A DNA stretch of 64,000 nt from Bradyrhizobium sp. 138 (GTDB taxonomy: Bacteria > Pseudomonadota > Alphaproteobacteria > Rhizobiales > Xanthobacteraceae): contig NZ_JADPKT010000089.1 of NCBI RefSeq assembly GCF_023074075.1, forward strand, positions 1 through 64,000. Direction: 5' to 3'. Position numbers and translations under genes: made by a program. The notes below the pieces were generated by a model. It did no database searches. It was not told the origin of the DNA and worked only from the letters and a program-made list of their open reading frames with translations. Numbering within the stretch: the stretch's first letter is position 1; the number at the start of each line of letters is the position of its first letter. Shown piece by piece: positions 54,787 to 63,669 of the stretch.

Positions 54787-56235
54787 ATGCGAAATCGTGA
54801 CGACGGCACCGAGGGAGGTGTGATGTCGGCCAACTCTACTGGGTTTCTCGAGAGCGTTGACAAAAACTTCCGCCGCGCCATGACTTTTCTCGATCTCCCT
54901 GAGGGTTTGGCGGAGCGGATCATTCAATGCAATTCGACGTACACGGTGCGCTTTGGCGTGAGACTGCGCGGTCGGATGTACAGCTTTATCGGTTGGCGAT
55001 CAGTTCATAGCGAGCACTCTGAACCTGTAAAGGGTGGCATTCGCTACGTACCGAATGCAGATGCCGAAGAGGTGGAGGCGCTTGCTGCACTAATGACGCT
55101 TAAATGCTCACTGGTCGACGTGCCTTTTGGCGGCTCCAAAGGGGCTCTGAAGATTGATCCGCGCGAATGGACGCCGCAGGAGCTCGAGCGCATTACCCGC
55201 CGCTTCACGCAGGAACTCAACAAGCGCGGTCTAATCGGTCCCGGTGTCAACGTTCCGGCCCCTGACGTAGGGACGGGCGAGCGGGAAATGGCTTGGATGA
55301 TGGATGAATTCCGCCGCGCAAATCCGACCGACGTTGTGAATGCACGAGCTTGCGTAACTGGAAAGCCGTTGTCCAAGGGGGGGATTGCCGGTCGCACTGA
55401 GGCGACAGGCAGGGGCGTGCAGTTTGCGATCCAGAGCTATCTTCGCGATCTGCGCGGCCCAGGTTTGAATGGCCGGCGCAATCTAAAAAATGCTTCTGTT
55501 GTGGTCCAAGGCTTTGGGAATGTCGGCTATCACGCCGCCAAGTTCCTGTCGGAGGAGGACGGCGCCCGCGTGATCCTCGTTGCGGAACGGGATGGCTATG
55601 TCGCCAACCCGAAGGGGCTCCCCGTTGAACTGCTGAAGCAGCACCAGCTTCTAACTGGCAGCATTCTGGGCTTTCCTGGCGCAACGTCCGTCTCGGGCGA
55701 CATGACAGGCATTGAGTTAGCCTGTGATGTTCTCATTCCTGCGGCAATGGAGAGTGCAATTCATTCGGAAAATGCAGGCCGTATAAAAGCTCACCTCCTG
55801 GTAGAAGCCGCCAACGGCCCTGTCACTTTCGAAGCTGATAAGATGCTGCGTTCTCGCGGAGTGACAATCCTTCCAGATCTCTACGTCAACGCCGGCGGCG
55901 TCATTGTCAGCTACTTCGAGTGGGCGAAGAACCTGACGCGCATCCCCTTCGGATTGATGGAACGTCGGCGTAGAGAAAGGCGAAATCGAACCATCGCCGC
56001 AGCTCTAGAACAGATGACCGGCAAGGAGATTCCAGCTGACATGCGCCACGAATTCCTTGAAGGAGGCGCAGAAATCGACCTTGTTCGATCCGGACTTGAG
56101 GATGTCATGCGCAGCACTTGGACGCGCATCGCAGATTTGCTCCAGGAGCAGCCGGAGCTCGGCGACTACAGGACAGCCGCCTATGTCGCATCCATCCGAC
56201 AGGTCGCTGAAGCATACGAAGCGATCGGCATCTGA
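54787..56235 (+). CDS. Glu/Leu/Phe/Val dehydrogenase
   Basis: 482 residues from ATG 54787 (preceded by AGAGAGAAG); ATG 54823, after GAGGGAGGTG, is an alternative start 12 codons in. Signature elements are HSEPVKGGIRYVPNAD near 77-92, the catalytic lysine in VPFGGSKGALKIDP near 111-124, PAPDVGTGEREMAWMMDE and the Rossmann motif VVQGFGNVGYHAAKF near 239-253. It is the NAD(P)-linked oxidative deaminase/aminating dehydrogenase family; glutamate dehydrogenase would fit the alpha-ketoglutarate produced by the hydroxyproline pathway upstream. Confidence 0.92.
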   Translation: MRNRDDGTEGGVMSANSTGFLESVDKNFRRAMTFLDLPEGLAERIIQCNSTYTVRFGVRLRGRMYSFIGWRSVHSEHSEPVKGGIRYVPNADAEEVEALAALMTLKCSLVDVPFGGSKGALKIDPREWTPQELERITRRFTQELNKRGLIGPGVNVPAPDVGTGEREMAWMMDEFRRANPTDVVNARACVTGKPLSKGGIAGRTEATGRGVQFAIQSYLRDLRGPGLNGRRNLKNASVVVQGFGNVGYHAAKFLSEEDGARVILVAERDGYVANPKGLPVELLKQHQLLTGSILGFPGATSVSGDMTGIELACDVLIPAAMESAIHSENAGRIKAHLLVEAANGPVTFEADKMLRSRGVTILPDLYVNAGGVIVSYFEWAKNLTRIPFGLMERRRRERRNRTIAAALEQMTGKEIPADMRHEFLEGGAEIDLVRSGLEDVMRSTWTRIADLLQEQPELGDYRTAAYVASIRQVAEAYEAIGI

Positions 56236-56423
56236 GCACTCGCGAGAATAGCAAGACGCAACGTGTAAGGCATCGGAGCGAGCTCTCGCCTCTCGTTCGC
56301 CGGAGAGCTGTCGGGCGGCACCCCTATCGCTGGCCAGAGCGCGCCTAAACAGCAATGGCCACGCAATTCGATGAATCCAACTTTAGCGCAGTGTTTTCGG
56401 GCACCCAGAGCGCGGGGAGGATG

Positions 56424-57314
56424 TCAACGCAACCGTCGCACCATGAAGTCGAGGAAAAGACGATTCCGCTTGGGTACCAAGGTGCGCTTCAGCGTAACGG
56501 CCGAAGTGTGAAGCGGAGGACTTTCCCAATCGGGCAACACGCGGACCAGTCGCGTATGCTTGAGGTCATTCACGCACATAACGTCATTCAGGATGCCGAT
56601 TCCGACCCCGCTAAGTAGAAGCTCGCGCACAAGACTGATGTTGGCGACGGTAGTGTGGCCGGCCACTTCGACGTGCCGACGTTGCGCACGCTTCAGGAAT
56701 GTCCAGACGCCATCTCGCTGTTGAAGTTCGGTGACGACGCAGCGATGCTGGGACAGCTCTTCAAGTGTCCTCGGCATGCCGTGCCTCTCAATATAGTTCG
56801 GGGAGGCATAGGCGGCACGTCTGAGCGACGTCAGCTTTCGGTGAATGAGCCTGGAATCGGGTAGCTTTCCCAGAATGATGGCGATGTCAATTTGTTCCCG
56901 AACCAAGTCAACCATGCCATTGTTAGCCGCCACGATCAGGGAAATATCGGGGTACTCAAGTGCGAATTCTGCAACTGCTTTGCCGAGCCAGGCATTGCCG
57001 AATTCCATCGGAATGCTGACCCGCAGCGTGCCGCGGGTGCCGGACTGCAGTTCGTCGATTTCTACTCGCGCTTCCTTGACCTCAGTATCAATCCGCTGCG
57101 CATAGTCGAGAAGGCGCGCACCTATTGACGTCGGTGCGAGGCCGCGGGAGTTGCGCTTCAGAAGCAGCGCACCGACCTGCTCTTCGAGAGAAGCTAGTCT
57201 GCGGCTGATCGTCGCCTTGGAGAGACCAGTTGAATCGCTGGCGCGCGTCAGGTTTCCGGACCGAACGACCTCCGAAAACAACAGCAACGCATCAACTTCG
57301 AATCGGCAAGCCAT
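56424..57314 (-). CDS. LysR-type transcriptional regulator
   Basis: 296 residues. DNA-binding helices near 5-60 (VDALLLFSEVVRSGNLTRASD, STGLSKATISRRLASLEEQVG; key residues S-K-A-T-I-S-R-R), followed by the co-inducer domain with LRVSIPMEFGNAWL near 96-109. This looks like the AaeR/DhmR-type branch. It is divergent from the crotonase gene (137 bases apart) and so probably controls it. Confidence 0.92.
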   Translation of the reverse strand: MACRFEVDALLLFSEVVRSGNLTRASDSTGLSKATISRRLASLEEQVGALLLKRNSRGLAPTSIGARLLDYAQRIDTEVKEARVEIDELQSGTRGTLRVSIPMEFGNAWLGKAVAEFALEYPDISLIVAANNGMVDLVREQIDIAIILGKLPDSRLIHRKLTSLRRAAYASPNYIERHGMPRTLEELSQHRCVVTELQQRDGVWTFLKRAQRRHVEVAGHTTVANISLVRELLLSGVGIGILNDVMCVNDLKHTRLVRVLPDWESPPLHTSAVTLKRTLVPKRNRLFLDFMVRRLR

Positions 57315-57451
57315 TTTCCTCGTCGGTCAGAATCTGAACCGCATCTTTTCAAATTTAAGTATAGCCGAACTTGGAGCTGCCAACTAGCCTTGCACTCGCT
57401 GGAAACGGTCGTCGGTTGCTTTGCAGTAAGCACGTAGTTTTGGGGTTTGTC

Positions 57452-58234
57452 ATGTCGTCTGAACTCGTGACCTACGAGCTCGAGGGTAATATCGCGATCA
57501 TCGGCTTGAATCGAGCCAACAAGCGGAACGCGCTGAATGACGATGTCCTGCGAGCGCTCGGCGAGGCGGTGGCACGTGCCGGCGACGATGCGGATGCTGG
57601 CGTGATCTTCGGCCATGGGCCAAACTTTTCCGCCGGGCTCGATCTTGCGCAACTAGCGGAACGGTTGCGTCCGGATGCACCCACGGTTAGAAAGCGCAAG
57701 CGCTACATCTGGCACACGACCTTTGACCTAATTGCAAGAGGAACGATACCGTTCGTCACCGCGCTGCATGGGGCCACGATAGGTGGCGGGCTCGAACTGG
57801 CGGCAGCGGCGCATATTCGTGTCGCGGACGAGACGACCATCTTCGGGCTACCGGAAGGGCAGCGGGGCATTTTCGTTGGCGGTGGCGGTTCGGTACGTAT
57901 CCAGCGGATTATTGGCTACTCTACCATGGCTGACCTGATGCTGACTGGGCGAATGCTCACGGCCGAAGAAGCGCGAGAGGTCCGACTGGTGCAGTACGTT
58001 GTTGATGCGGGCGGAGCGCTGGAAAAAGCGAAGAGCTTGGCATCCAAAATTGCGCAGAATACGCCCCAAACGAACTGGCAGATCACCAACGTACTTCCGC
58101 GGATGAACGACCTCTCGCACGACGACGGATTGTTCATGGAATACCTGAATACGGCGATGGTGAGGCCGCCGGAGACCGTCGAACGCTTGAGGGAGTTTCT
58201 GGAAAAGAGAACGAAGCCCGCGGGACGGGGCTGA
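57452..58234 (+). CDS. Enoyl-CoA hydratase/isomerase (crotonase) family protein
   Basis: 260 residues from ATG 57452. Crotonase marks: NRANKRNALNDDVLRALGEA near 18-37, oxyanion-hole segment FGHGPNFSAGLDLAQL near 51-66 and the second one ALHGATIGGGLELAAAAHIRVAD near 104-126 (each cited by span). The second catalytic Glu region (GLPEGQRGIF) is present. It acts on an acyl-CoA: hydration, isomerisation or C-C cleavage. The neighbouring ligase, thiolase-like and DUF35 genes belong to the same kind of acyl-CoA pathway, on the opposite strand. Confidence 0.92.
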   Translation: MSSELVTYELEGNIAIIGLNRANKRNALNDDVLRALGEAVARAGDDADAGVIFGHGPNFSAGLDLAQLAERLRPDAPTVRKRKRYIWHTTFDLIARGTIPFVTALHGATIGGGLELAAAAHIRVADETTIFGLPEGQRGIFVGGGGSVRIQRIIGYSTMADLMLTGRMLTAEEAREVRLVQYVVDAGGALEKAKSLASKIAQNTPQTNWQITNVLPRMNDLSHDDGLFMEYLNTAMVRPPETVERLREFLEKRTKPAGRG

Positions 58235-58769
58235 TCGACAATAGCCGACAGCCGAAGCGTGCTTTGAAGGGTTGTGAGAACATTAGCCGTGTTGCTTTTT
58301 CCACGCACCCGCGGCGCGGTCTTCGGCAGAGATTGCGAGCATGTCTCCGATGTCTATCGAGATGGTTAGTCCGTGCAGTCTTGCTCTCCCATACATCTGA
58401 CTTTAGGCGCCGTTCCGGCGCCAGCATCGAGGAGGTCAATGCTGGGGGCGAAATCGGCTGCCATCAGATGACGAATCGTTGGACCCAAGAGGCGATTGCC
58501 TGATTCAATAGGCTGGAAAAAATCCAAAGGTGTTTGCGGCCGTCGCGCCGAGCATCAGTGCGATCCGAGTGCCAATGGGTGGACGATGGCCGTATCCGGG
58601 GTACCCGCCTTCAGTCTAGCTTCCGTTCCTCAAATAAGTGAACGGCTCGTCAGGAATACATTCCGATCGAGCACGCTCGGTAGTCTTCTTCAACGATGAG
58701 CGACCAGGGGGCGCTATTCACTGCCGCCTGAACCGTCCCGTAGAAGAGATCCGTTGTGACCACGCTTTG
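58235..58769. other. Non-coding region between convergent genes
   Basis: About 535 bases between the crotonase and the end of the thiolase-like gene. A short symmetrical stretch (GGCGCCGTTCCGGCGCC, about 58405-58421) could be a terminator stem but no T-run follows. No gene recognised. Confidence 0.4.
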
Positions 58770-59945
58770 TTAAAGCGTGGCCGAGCTTCCAAGAATGGCG
58801 GTCGACTGGCTGGAAGCGGCATTCCCACCGTTGCCATTGACCAGGACTGCATTTGTGTTCGCGACTTGGCGGTCGCCGCATGCGCCTCGGAGCTGCTGTA
58901 CGGCCTCGATGACTGCGAATACGCCATACATGTTCGGCTGCACGCATGACAGGCCGCCCCCGTTGGTGTTGATAGGTAACTTTCCGCCCGGCCGCGTCAG
59001 ACCGCTGGCAATGAAGGGCCCGCCTTCCCCTTTGCGGCAGAACCCGAGATCTTCAACGAACAGGATTGGGTTGATCGTGAAGGCGTCATAGAGCTGCAGC
59101 ATGTCGATATCATTTGGCTGCATTCCCGCCATCGCATAAGCGCGCCGGCCGGAGTCCTGCGCCGGCGTTACAGCGAGATCGGCCATGTTGGAGACAGTAC
59201 GATGCCAGACCGCAGTGCCAATACCGAGCAGATAGGCTGGCCTTTGGGGCCGGTCCTTGGCGGCGTCGGCGCGCATCATGACGAAAGCGCCGGCGCCATC
59301 CGTCACGAGGCAGCAATCGTGCACGGTAAAGGGATCGGAGACCATTCTGGCGTTGAGGACGTCGTCAATCGTCAGGGCCTTGCGGCTGAATGCGGCGGGA
59401 TTGAGCTGCGCCCACGATCTGGCCGAGACCGCGACTTCCGCGAGGTGCTGGCGGGTCGTGCCGAATTCGTGCATGTGACGGGCCGCGATGAGGGCATAGC
59501 TCGAGGGTGGATTGAATGGCTGATACGGCGCATCGAACGGTGCCGGATCGAGCATGTTGCGCGCTGCCGCTCGTGCCTTACGCCCGAATGTAGCAGTCCT
59601 TTGTGTGCTGCCGTAACACACCAGCACCGCATTGCACAGACCGGCGGAAAGCGCGAGCATGGCCGGCTGAAGGTGCGCAACGAAGGCGGATCCGCCGATA
59701 TTCGTGCCTTCAATGAAGGAAGGCCGAAGGCCGAGATATTCGGCGACATTGAGTGGCCACATCGCGGCATTGAGATTGGCGGTGCAAAGCCCGTCGATAT
59801 CCTGCAAGCGCAAGCCTGCGTCGCTTATTGCTGCGTGGGCTGCCTGCGCCAGGATTTCGATCTCGCTGTAGCCGCGGGCTTCGCCGCAGCCAGCCATGCC
59901 AACACCGACAATTGCAGTCGCACCGCGTAGATTGTCTCGAGCCAT
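58770..59945 (-). CDS. Thiolase-like protein lacking the catalytic cysteine (SCP2/Ltp2 type)
   Basis: 391 residues from ATG 59945; an upstream ATG at 59966 overlaps the DUF35 gene. The thiolase fold is clear (TAIVGVGMAGCGEARG near 10-25, GAGAFVMM, RPGGKLPINTNGGGLS near 318). The position of the nucleophilic cysteine reads GTNIGGSAFVAH (about 81-92), and the usual His motif G-H-P is also absent. Thiolase homologues without the cysteine that sit beside a DUF35 protein are known as aldolases or similar carbon-carbon cleaving enzymes in steroid side-chain breakdown (Ltp2 with its DUF35 partner). The same type of reaction is likely here; substrate unknown. Confidence 0.85.
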   Translation of the reverse strand: MARDNLRGATAIVGVGMAGCGEARGYSEIEILAQAAHAAISDAGLRLQDIDGLCTANLNAAMWPLNVAEYLGLRPSFIEGTNIGGSAFVAHLQPAMLALSAGLCNAVLVCYGSTQRTATFGRKARAAARNMLDPAPFDAPYQPFNPPSSYALIAARHMHEFGTTRQHLAEVAVSARSWAQLNPAAFSRKALTIDDVLNARMVSDPFTVHDCCLVTDGAGAFVMMRADAAKDRPQRPAYLLGIGTAVWHRTVSNMADLAVTPAQDSGRRAYAMAGMQPNDIDMLQLYDAFTINPILFVEDLGFCRKGEGGPFIASGLTRPGGKLPINTNGGGLSCVQPNMYGVFAVIEAVQQLRGACGDRQVANTNAVLVNGNGGNAASSQSTAILGSSATL

Positions 59946-59950
59946 AATGC

Positions 59951-60331
59951 CTATTTCGCTTCGCAAACCAGGAGGCCTTTGCCATCGATCTTGACGACCT
60001 TGGTCCGGACCTTGGTACCAATGATAACACGATCTGGCGAAATCCCCCGGACGCTGCTCATCAAGCGCACGCCTTCCGCCAACTCGACAATGCAGACATT
60101 GTAATCACCGCCGTCTTCCTGGCTCCGGCGGACGGTCGTCGTAGAGTAGACGTGGCCGTCTCCCATGGGCGAGAACCAGGACAGATTGTTGGCACCGCAA
60201 TGAGGGCAGATGGTGCGAGGATAAAACACCGACCGGTCGCACTCGCCGCAGCGCTGGATGATCAGCCTGCCTGCGTCGAGAGCGCGCTGATAGGCCTCCT
60301 CCGGGCCGGATACCTGTTGCGCTTCATTCAT
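59951..60331 (-). CDS. DUF35 Zn-ribbon / OB-fold protein, partner of the thiolase-like enzyme
   Basis: 126 residues from ATG 60331. Rubredoxin-like zinc ribbon with C-x2-C (CGEC near 28-31) and C-x2-C (CPHC near 43-46), then an OB fold (VYSTTTVRRSQEDGG, VGTKVRTKVVKIDG-like end). DUF35 proteins form complexes with thiolase-like enzymes and complete their active sites. Its start overlaps the ligase stop (ATGA), and its stop is five bases from the thiolase-like start, so the three genes are a coupled operon. A longer frame upstream to 60469 exists but lies inside the ligase gene. Confidence 0.92.
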   Translation of the reverse strand: MNEAQQVSGPEEAYQRALDAGRLIIQRCGECDRSVFYPRTICPHCGANNLSWFSPMGDGHVYSTTTVRRSQEDGGDYNVCIVELAEGVRLMSSVRGISPDRVIIGTKVRTKVVKIDGKGLLVCEAK

Positions 60332-61992
60332 GGCAGACCAAGCTCCTTTGCATTCTCCCGATCCTGCAACTCGCGCCAGAGAATCTTCCCCGCTGGCGAT
60401 TTCGGCAGCGAGTCGACGAACTCCACTGTTCGGGGATACTTGTAGGCCGCCATGCGCTGGCGCGACCACTCGATGATGTCATTTTCAGTTATCCTACCCC
60501 GCACATTATCCCGCAACCTGATCAGCGCCTTTACTGTCTCGCCGCGATAAGCGTCTTTGACGGCGATCACGCAAACCTCGAGCACGCTCTCGTGCTGGTA
60601 GAGCACGTTCTCGACTTCCGCCGGCCAGACCTTCAGGCCCGACGCATTGATCATCCGTTTGGCGCGATCAGTCATGTAGAAGAAACCGTCCGCGTCGCGA
60701 TATCCGATGTCACCGGTGCGATAGAAGGACCGGCCGTCAATCTCAATGAAGGCTTCGCGCGTTGCTTCCGGCTGGTTCCAGTAGCCGCTGAAAAGCTGCG
60801 GCCCGTGCACGGCGATCTCGCCGATTTCGCCGATAGCAAGCTCCTGGCTCTTCTCAGCATCGATGATGCACGCACTAGTGTTGAAGAACGGTATGCCGAG
60901 GCATTGTGGTCTTGGATCTTCGATCGGATTGAGGTGCGTGGTGGCCGCCGTCTCGGTCATGCCGTACGCCTCTATGAAGGGCAACCCAAGCGTCTCGTTC
61001 AGCCGTTTCCACACTTCTTCGGGCATTGCGGCACCGCCCGAGGTGATGCGGCGCAGTCTCGACAAGTCGAATTCGTGGACCCGAGTGTTGGTCAGCAAGT
61101 CGATGACAGCTGTAGGAGCCAATGATGCGTGGGTGACGCCGTAATCAGCCATCACATTCGTGGCGAGGTCGCGCTCCCATCGCGGTACAATTGCGATGGA
61201 GGCGCCGGCATAGACAGGACCAGTCACCGCGTGGTTGAAGCCCGATACGTGATACATCGGCGCCGCTCCAAGAGAGACGTCCCCGGGCCGCAATCCATGC
61301 CACAAGGTCAGTCCGGTGGCATTATGCCCAAGGCTGCGATGAGTGTGCATGCAGGCTTTCGGCTTGCCAGTTGAACCAGAAGTGTATGGCATCGCGCAGA
61401 GGCTGAGCGCTCCCGCGCACGGCGCCTCAGGCGAGAATCCCGCATCGATCAGGTCCATCCAGATACTGCAGCCGCTCACCTTGGTGCGTCCGGCAGATAG
61501 CCAGTCGGGGAGCTTGTACCTGGTCTCCTTAGGAAGGTAATCCGAATATGTCGCCACGATTAGCGTGCCGATTTCCGAATTCTTGCTGGCTGCAATGGCG
61601 ATTTCCGCCAGATCTTGCGCGACAATCATTGCGCGTGCGCCGCTGTCCCGAAGGTAGTGCGCAACCTCGACCTCACGGTTCATCGGGCTGATCGGTACCA
61701 GGACAAGGTCGGCGCGGAATATCGCATAGCAGGCAATCAGCCACTGTGGCGAATTCTGCATCAATAATGCGACGCGGTCGCCGCGTTTCAGTCCCGCGTG
61801 CTTCTGCAGCCAGCCGGCCAGGCGCTCCACTTTTCCATGAAAGTCGCTGTAGGAGATCGAGGTGCCCAGGAAATGGATAGCTGCAACATCGGGGAAACGC
61901 GCCGACGTGACCAGAAGATTGTCTGTCAGCGTCGAGTGCGAAAGCGCGAACGTTCTGGTGAAATCGCGCCGACGGAGAGCCGTGTCTGTCAT
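60328..61992 (-). CDS. AMP-forming acyl-CoA synthetase (ligase)
   Basis: 554 residues from ATG 61992, with AAGG nine bases before it; ATG 62013 gives seven more. Adenylate-forming motifs: MPYTSGSTGKPKACMH near 182-197, YGMTETAATTHL near 330-341, FYRTGDIGYRDADGFFY near 420-436 (cited by R-T-G-D) and the C-terminal lysine in LPKSPAGKILWREL near 535-548. It activates a carboxylic acid as its CoA ester for the thiolase-like/DUF35 pair downstream. First gene of the minus-strand operon; its 5' end and leader are duplicated at 38.7-39.1 kb. Confidence 0.93.
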   Translation of the reverse strand: MTDTALRRRDFTRTFALSHSTLTDNLLVTSARFPDVAAIHFLGTSISYSDFHGKVERLAGWLQKHAGLKRGDRVALLMQNSPQWLIACYAIFRADLVLVPISPMNREVEVAHYLRDSGARAMIVAQDLAEIAIAASKNSEIGTLIVATYSDYLPKETRYKLPDWLSAGRTKVSGCSIWMDLIDAGFSPEAPCAGALSLCAMPYTSGSTGKPKACMHTHRSLGHNATGLTLWHGLRPGDVSLGAAPMYHVSGFNHAVTGPVYAGASIAIVPRWERDLATNVMADYGVTHASLAPTAVIDLLTNTRVHEFDLSRLRRITSGGAAMPEEVWKRLNETLGLPFIEAYGMTETAATTHLNPIEDPRPQCLGIPFFNTSACIIDAEKSQELAIGEIGEIAVHGPQLFSGYWNQPEATREAFIEIDGRSFYRTGDIGYRDADGFFYMTDRAKRMINASGLKVWPAEVENVLYQHESVLEVCVIAVKDAYRGETVKALIRLRDNVRGRITENDIIEWSRQRMAAYKYPRTVEFVDSLPKSPAGKILWRELQDRENAKELGLP

Positions 61993-62069
61993 TAAGAAGG
62001 CCTTGCAGGTCATGAACTGCTGAAAATCCTACAGCGAGAGGCTTCCACCTGAAAGCAAGCAAATTTGAA

Positions 62070-62123
62070 AACAAGGGGTGCAGATTTGGAGATTGGCAAG
62101 ATCGGCTTTGAAAGTTTGTATTT
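62070..62123. repeat. Promoter-region repeat, copy B (truncated)
   Basis: Shares GGTGCAGATTTGGAGATTGG and CGGCTTTGAAAGTTTGTATT with copy C (62317-62428), and nearly with copy A (39024-39134). The match ends at GTATTT. Confidence 0.85.
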
Positions 62124-62316
62124 CGTATCGCCTCACCGTGGCGACGGCGAAAAACTGCATCTGAAACGGTTCGGCCGTTAAATCGCTGCGCACCCTTGGC
62201 ACATTTCGGTGCAAAACCTCCCCGCCGGAGTGTCACGTTTGAAACGCGCAAGCTCCGGAGAGTCTTTGGAGTTCGCATGACGCTGAAGGCTTTGCGCAAA
62301 AGTGGGGAGGAGTGGT

Positions 62317-62428
62317 CAAACAAGCGGTGCAGATTTCGAGATTGGCAAGGAGCGGCTTTGAAAGTTTGTATTTGGGCGGAATCTGCGAGAATAGCTCCCC
62401 GGCAGGGGCGCGGTGCTCTCGAAACATT
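62317..62428. repeat. Promoter-region repeat, copy C (full length)
   Basis: Matches copy A at 39024-39134 over its full length, including GTTTGTATTTGGGCGG and TCTGCGAGAATAGCTCCC. It ends 24 bases before the monooxygenase start. Confidence 0.87.
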
Positions 62429-62451
62429 GTTCGAAGAAGTGAGGTAACAGC

Positions 62452-63651
62452 GTGGCTGATGCTAAGCGGGTTCTGATTGCCGGCGCCGGTCCGGTAGGAA
62501 TGGTGGCCGCTGCCACACTGGTGAAGCAGGGAATCCCCGTTACCGTCCTGGAAGCGGCATCTGATCTCAGCACGGAATCCCGGGCGTCAACTTTTCATCC
62601 GCCGACCCTCGACATGCTCGAAGATATCGGGGTGGCGAAAGACCTTGTTGCGCAAGGGTTGATCGCTCCGACAGTCCAGTATCGCAACAGCGAGGGGCCC
62701 ATCGCGAACTTCGATTTCGGTAATATTTCCGATCTCACAGGTTATCCGTACCGGCTGCAGTGCGAGCAGTACAAGCTGACACGCATCATCGCCAAGGCAT
62801 ACGGGACGCATCCGAACCTCAGCATCGAGTTCGACTCCGAAATACTGGAAGCACGCCAGGGGGAGGACGGAGTATCGGTAAAGGTCCGCAGGCCGGATGG
62901 TTCGATAGAGCAGCACGAGGGCCTCTGGCTGATTGGTGCCGATGGTGCCAGCAGCGCCGTTCGCAAATCGATTGGCGTCACGTTCGATGGGTTCACCTGG
63001 CTGGAGCGTTTCCTGGTCGTCTCGACTCAGTTCGATTTTCTCACGATCTTTCCCGATCTGGCCTCGGTGAGCTATGTGGCGGACCCCGTCCAATGGTACT
63101 TCCTGCTCAAGGTGCCCGGCATGTGGCGAGCGATGTTTCCGATTGGTCCGGAGGTGCCGGATGACGAAGCGGGAACCCTACAATACGCAGCAGACACGCT
63201 CGCACGGCACTTCGCCATGGCTGCGACTGCGCCGATAGATCACGTCACGCTATACCGCGTGCATCAGCGCGTGGCGGCGACATTCAGGTCAGGCCGTGTA
63301 TTTCTTGCTGGCGACGCGGCTCACATCAACAACCCTCTTGGCGGGATGGGCATGAACGGGGGCATCCATGATGCCGTCAACCTCTGCGGCCGGCTCACGA
63401 AAGTCTGGCGCCGCGAAGCAGATCTCTCCGAGCTCGACCGCTACGATCGCCAGCGCCGCCTTGTGACTCTGGAATACGTTCAGAAGCATACGATCGCGAA
63501 CAAGCGGAACCTCGAGTCGCGGGATCCCTACGAGCAACAATCGTTCCGTGAGGAAATGGCGCGGACGGCGGCAAATCCCGAACTCGCCCGCAACTATCTG
63601 ATGAAAATTTCAATGCTCGCGAGCCTGAAACGCGCGGCCGAGCTCGGATGA
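62452..63651 (+). CDS. FAD-dependent aromatic-type monooxygenase (FAD_binding_3 family)
   Basis: 399 residues from GTG 62452, soon after AGTGAGGTAA. FAD motif AGAGPVGMVAAATLVKQG near 9-26, NAD(P)H/FAD motif IGADGASSAVRKSIG near 162-176 and the second FAD motif GRVFLAGDAAHINNPLGGMGMNGG near 281-304 (cited by G-D-A-A-H). This is the PheA/MhpA/TfdB class that hydroxylates phenolic or similar rings. It lies divergent from the acyl-CoA ligase operon, so ring hydroxylation followed by CoA activation and cleavage is a plausible pathway. Slightly short for the class (usually 400-600). Confidence 0.92.
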   Translation: MADAKRVLIAGAGPVGMVAAATLVKQGIPVTVLEAASDLSTESRASTFHPPTLDMLEDIGVAKDLVAQGLIAPTVQYRNSEGPIANFDFGNISDLTGYPYRLQCEQYKLTRIIAKAYGTHPNLSIEFDSEILEARQGEDGVSVKVRRPDGSIEQHEGLWLIGADGASSAVRKSIGVTFDGFTWLERFLVVSTQFDFLTIFPDLASVSYVADPVQWYFLLKVPGMWRAMFPIGPEVPDDEAGTLQYAADTLARHFAMAATAPIDHVTLYRVHQRVAATFRSGRVFLAGDAAHINNPLGGMGMNGGIHDAVNLCGRLTKVWRREADLSELDRYDRQRRLVTLEYVQKHTIANKRNLESRDPYEQQSFREEMARTAANPELARNYLMKISMLASLKRAAELG

Positions 63652-63669
63652 GCGGTAACGGGGGAAAAG

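Larger units (their letters stand above)
61993..62451. other. Divergent promoter region with a duplicated 55-bp segment
   Basis: 460 bases between the acyl-CoA ligase (minus) and the monooxygenase (plus). It contains two copies of a repeat, 62070-62123 and 62317-62428, separated by about 190 bases that are absent from the related segment at 39 kb. It should hold both promoters. Confidence 0.6.
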
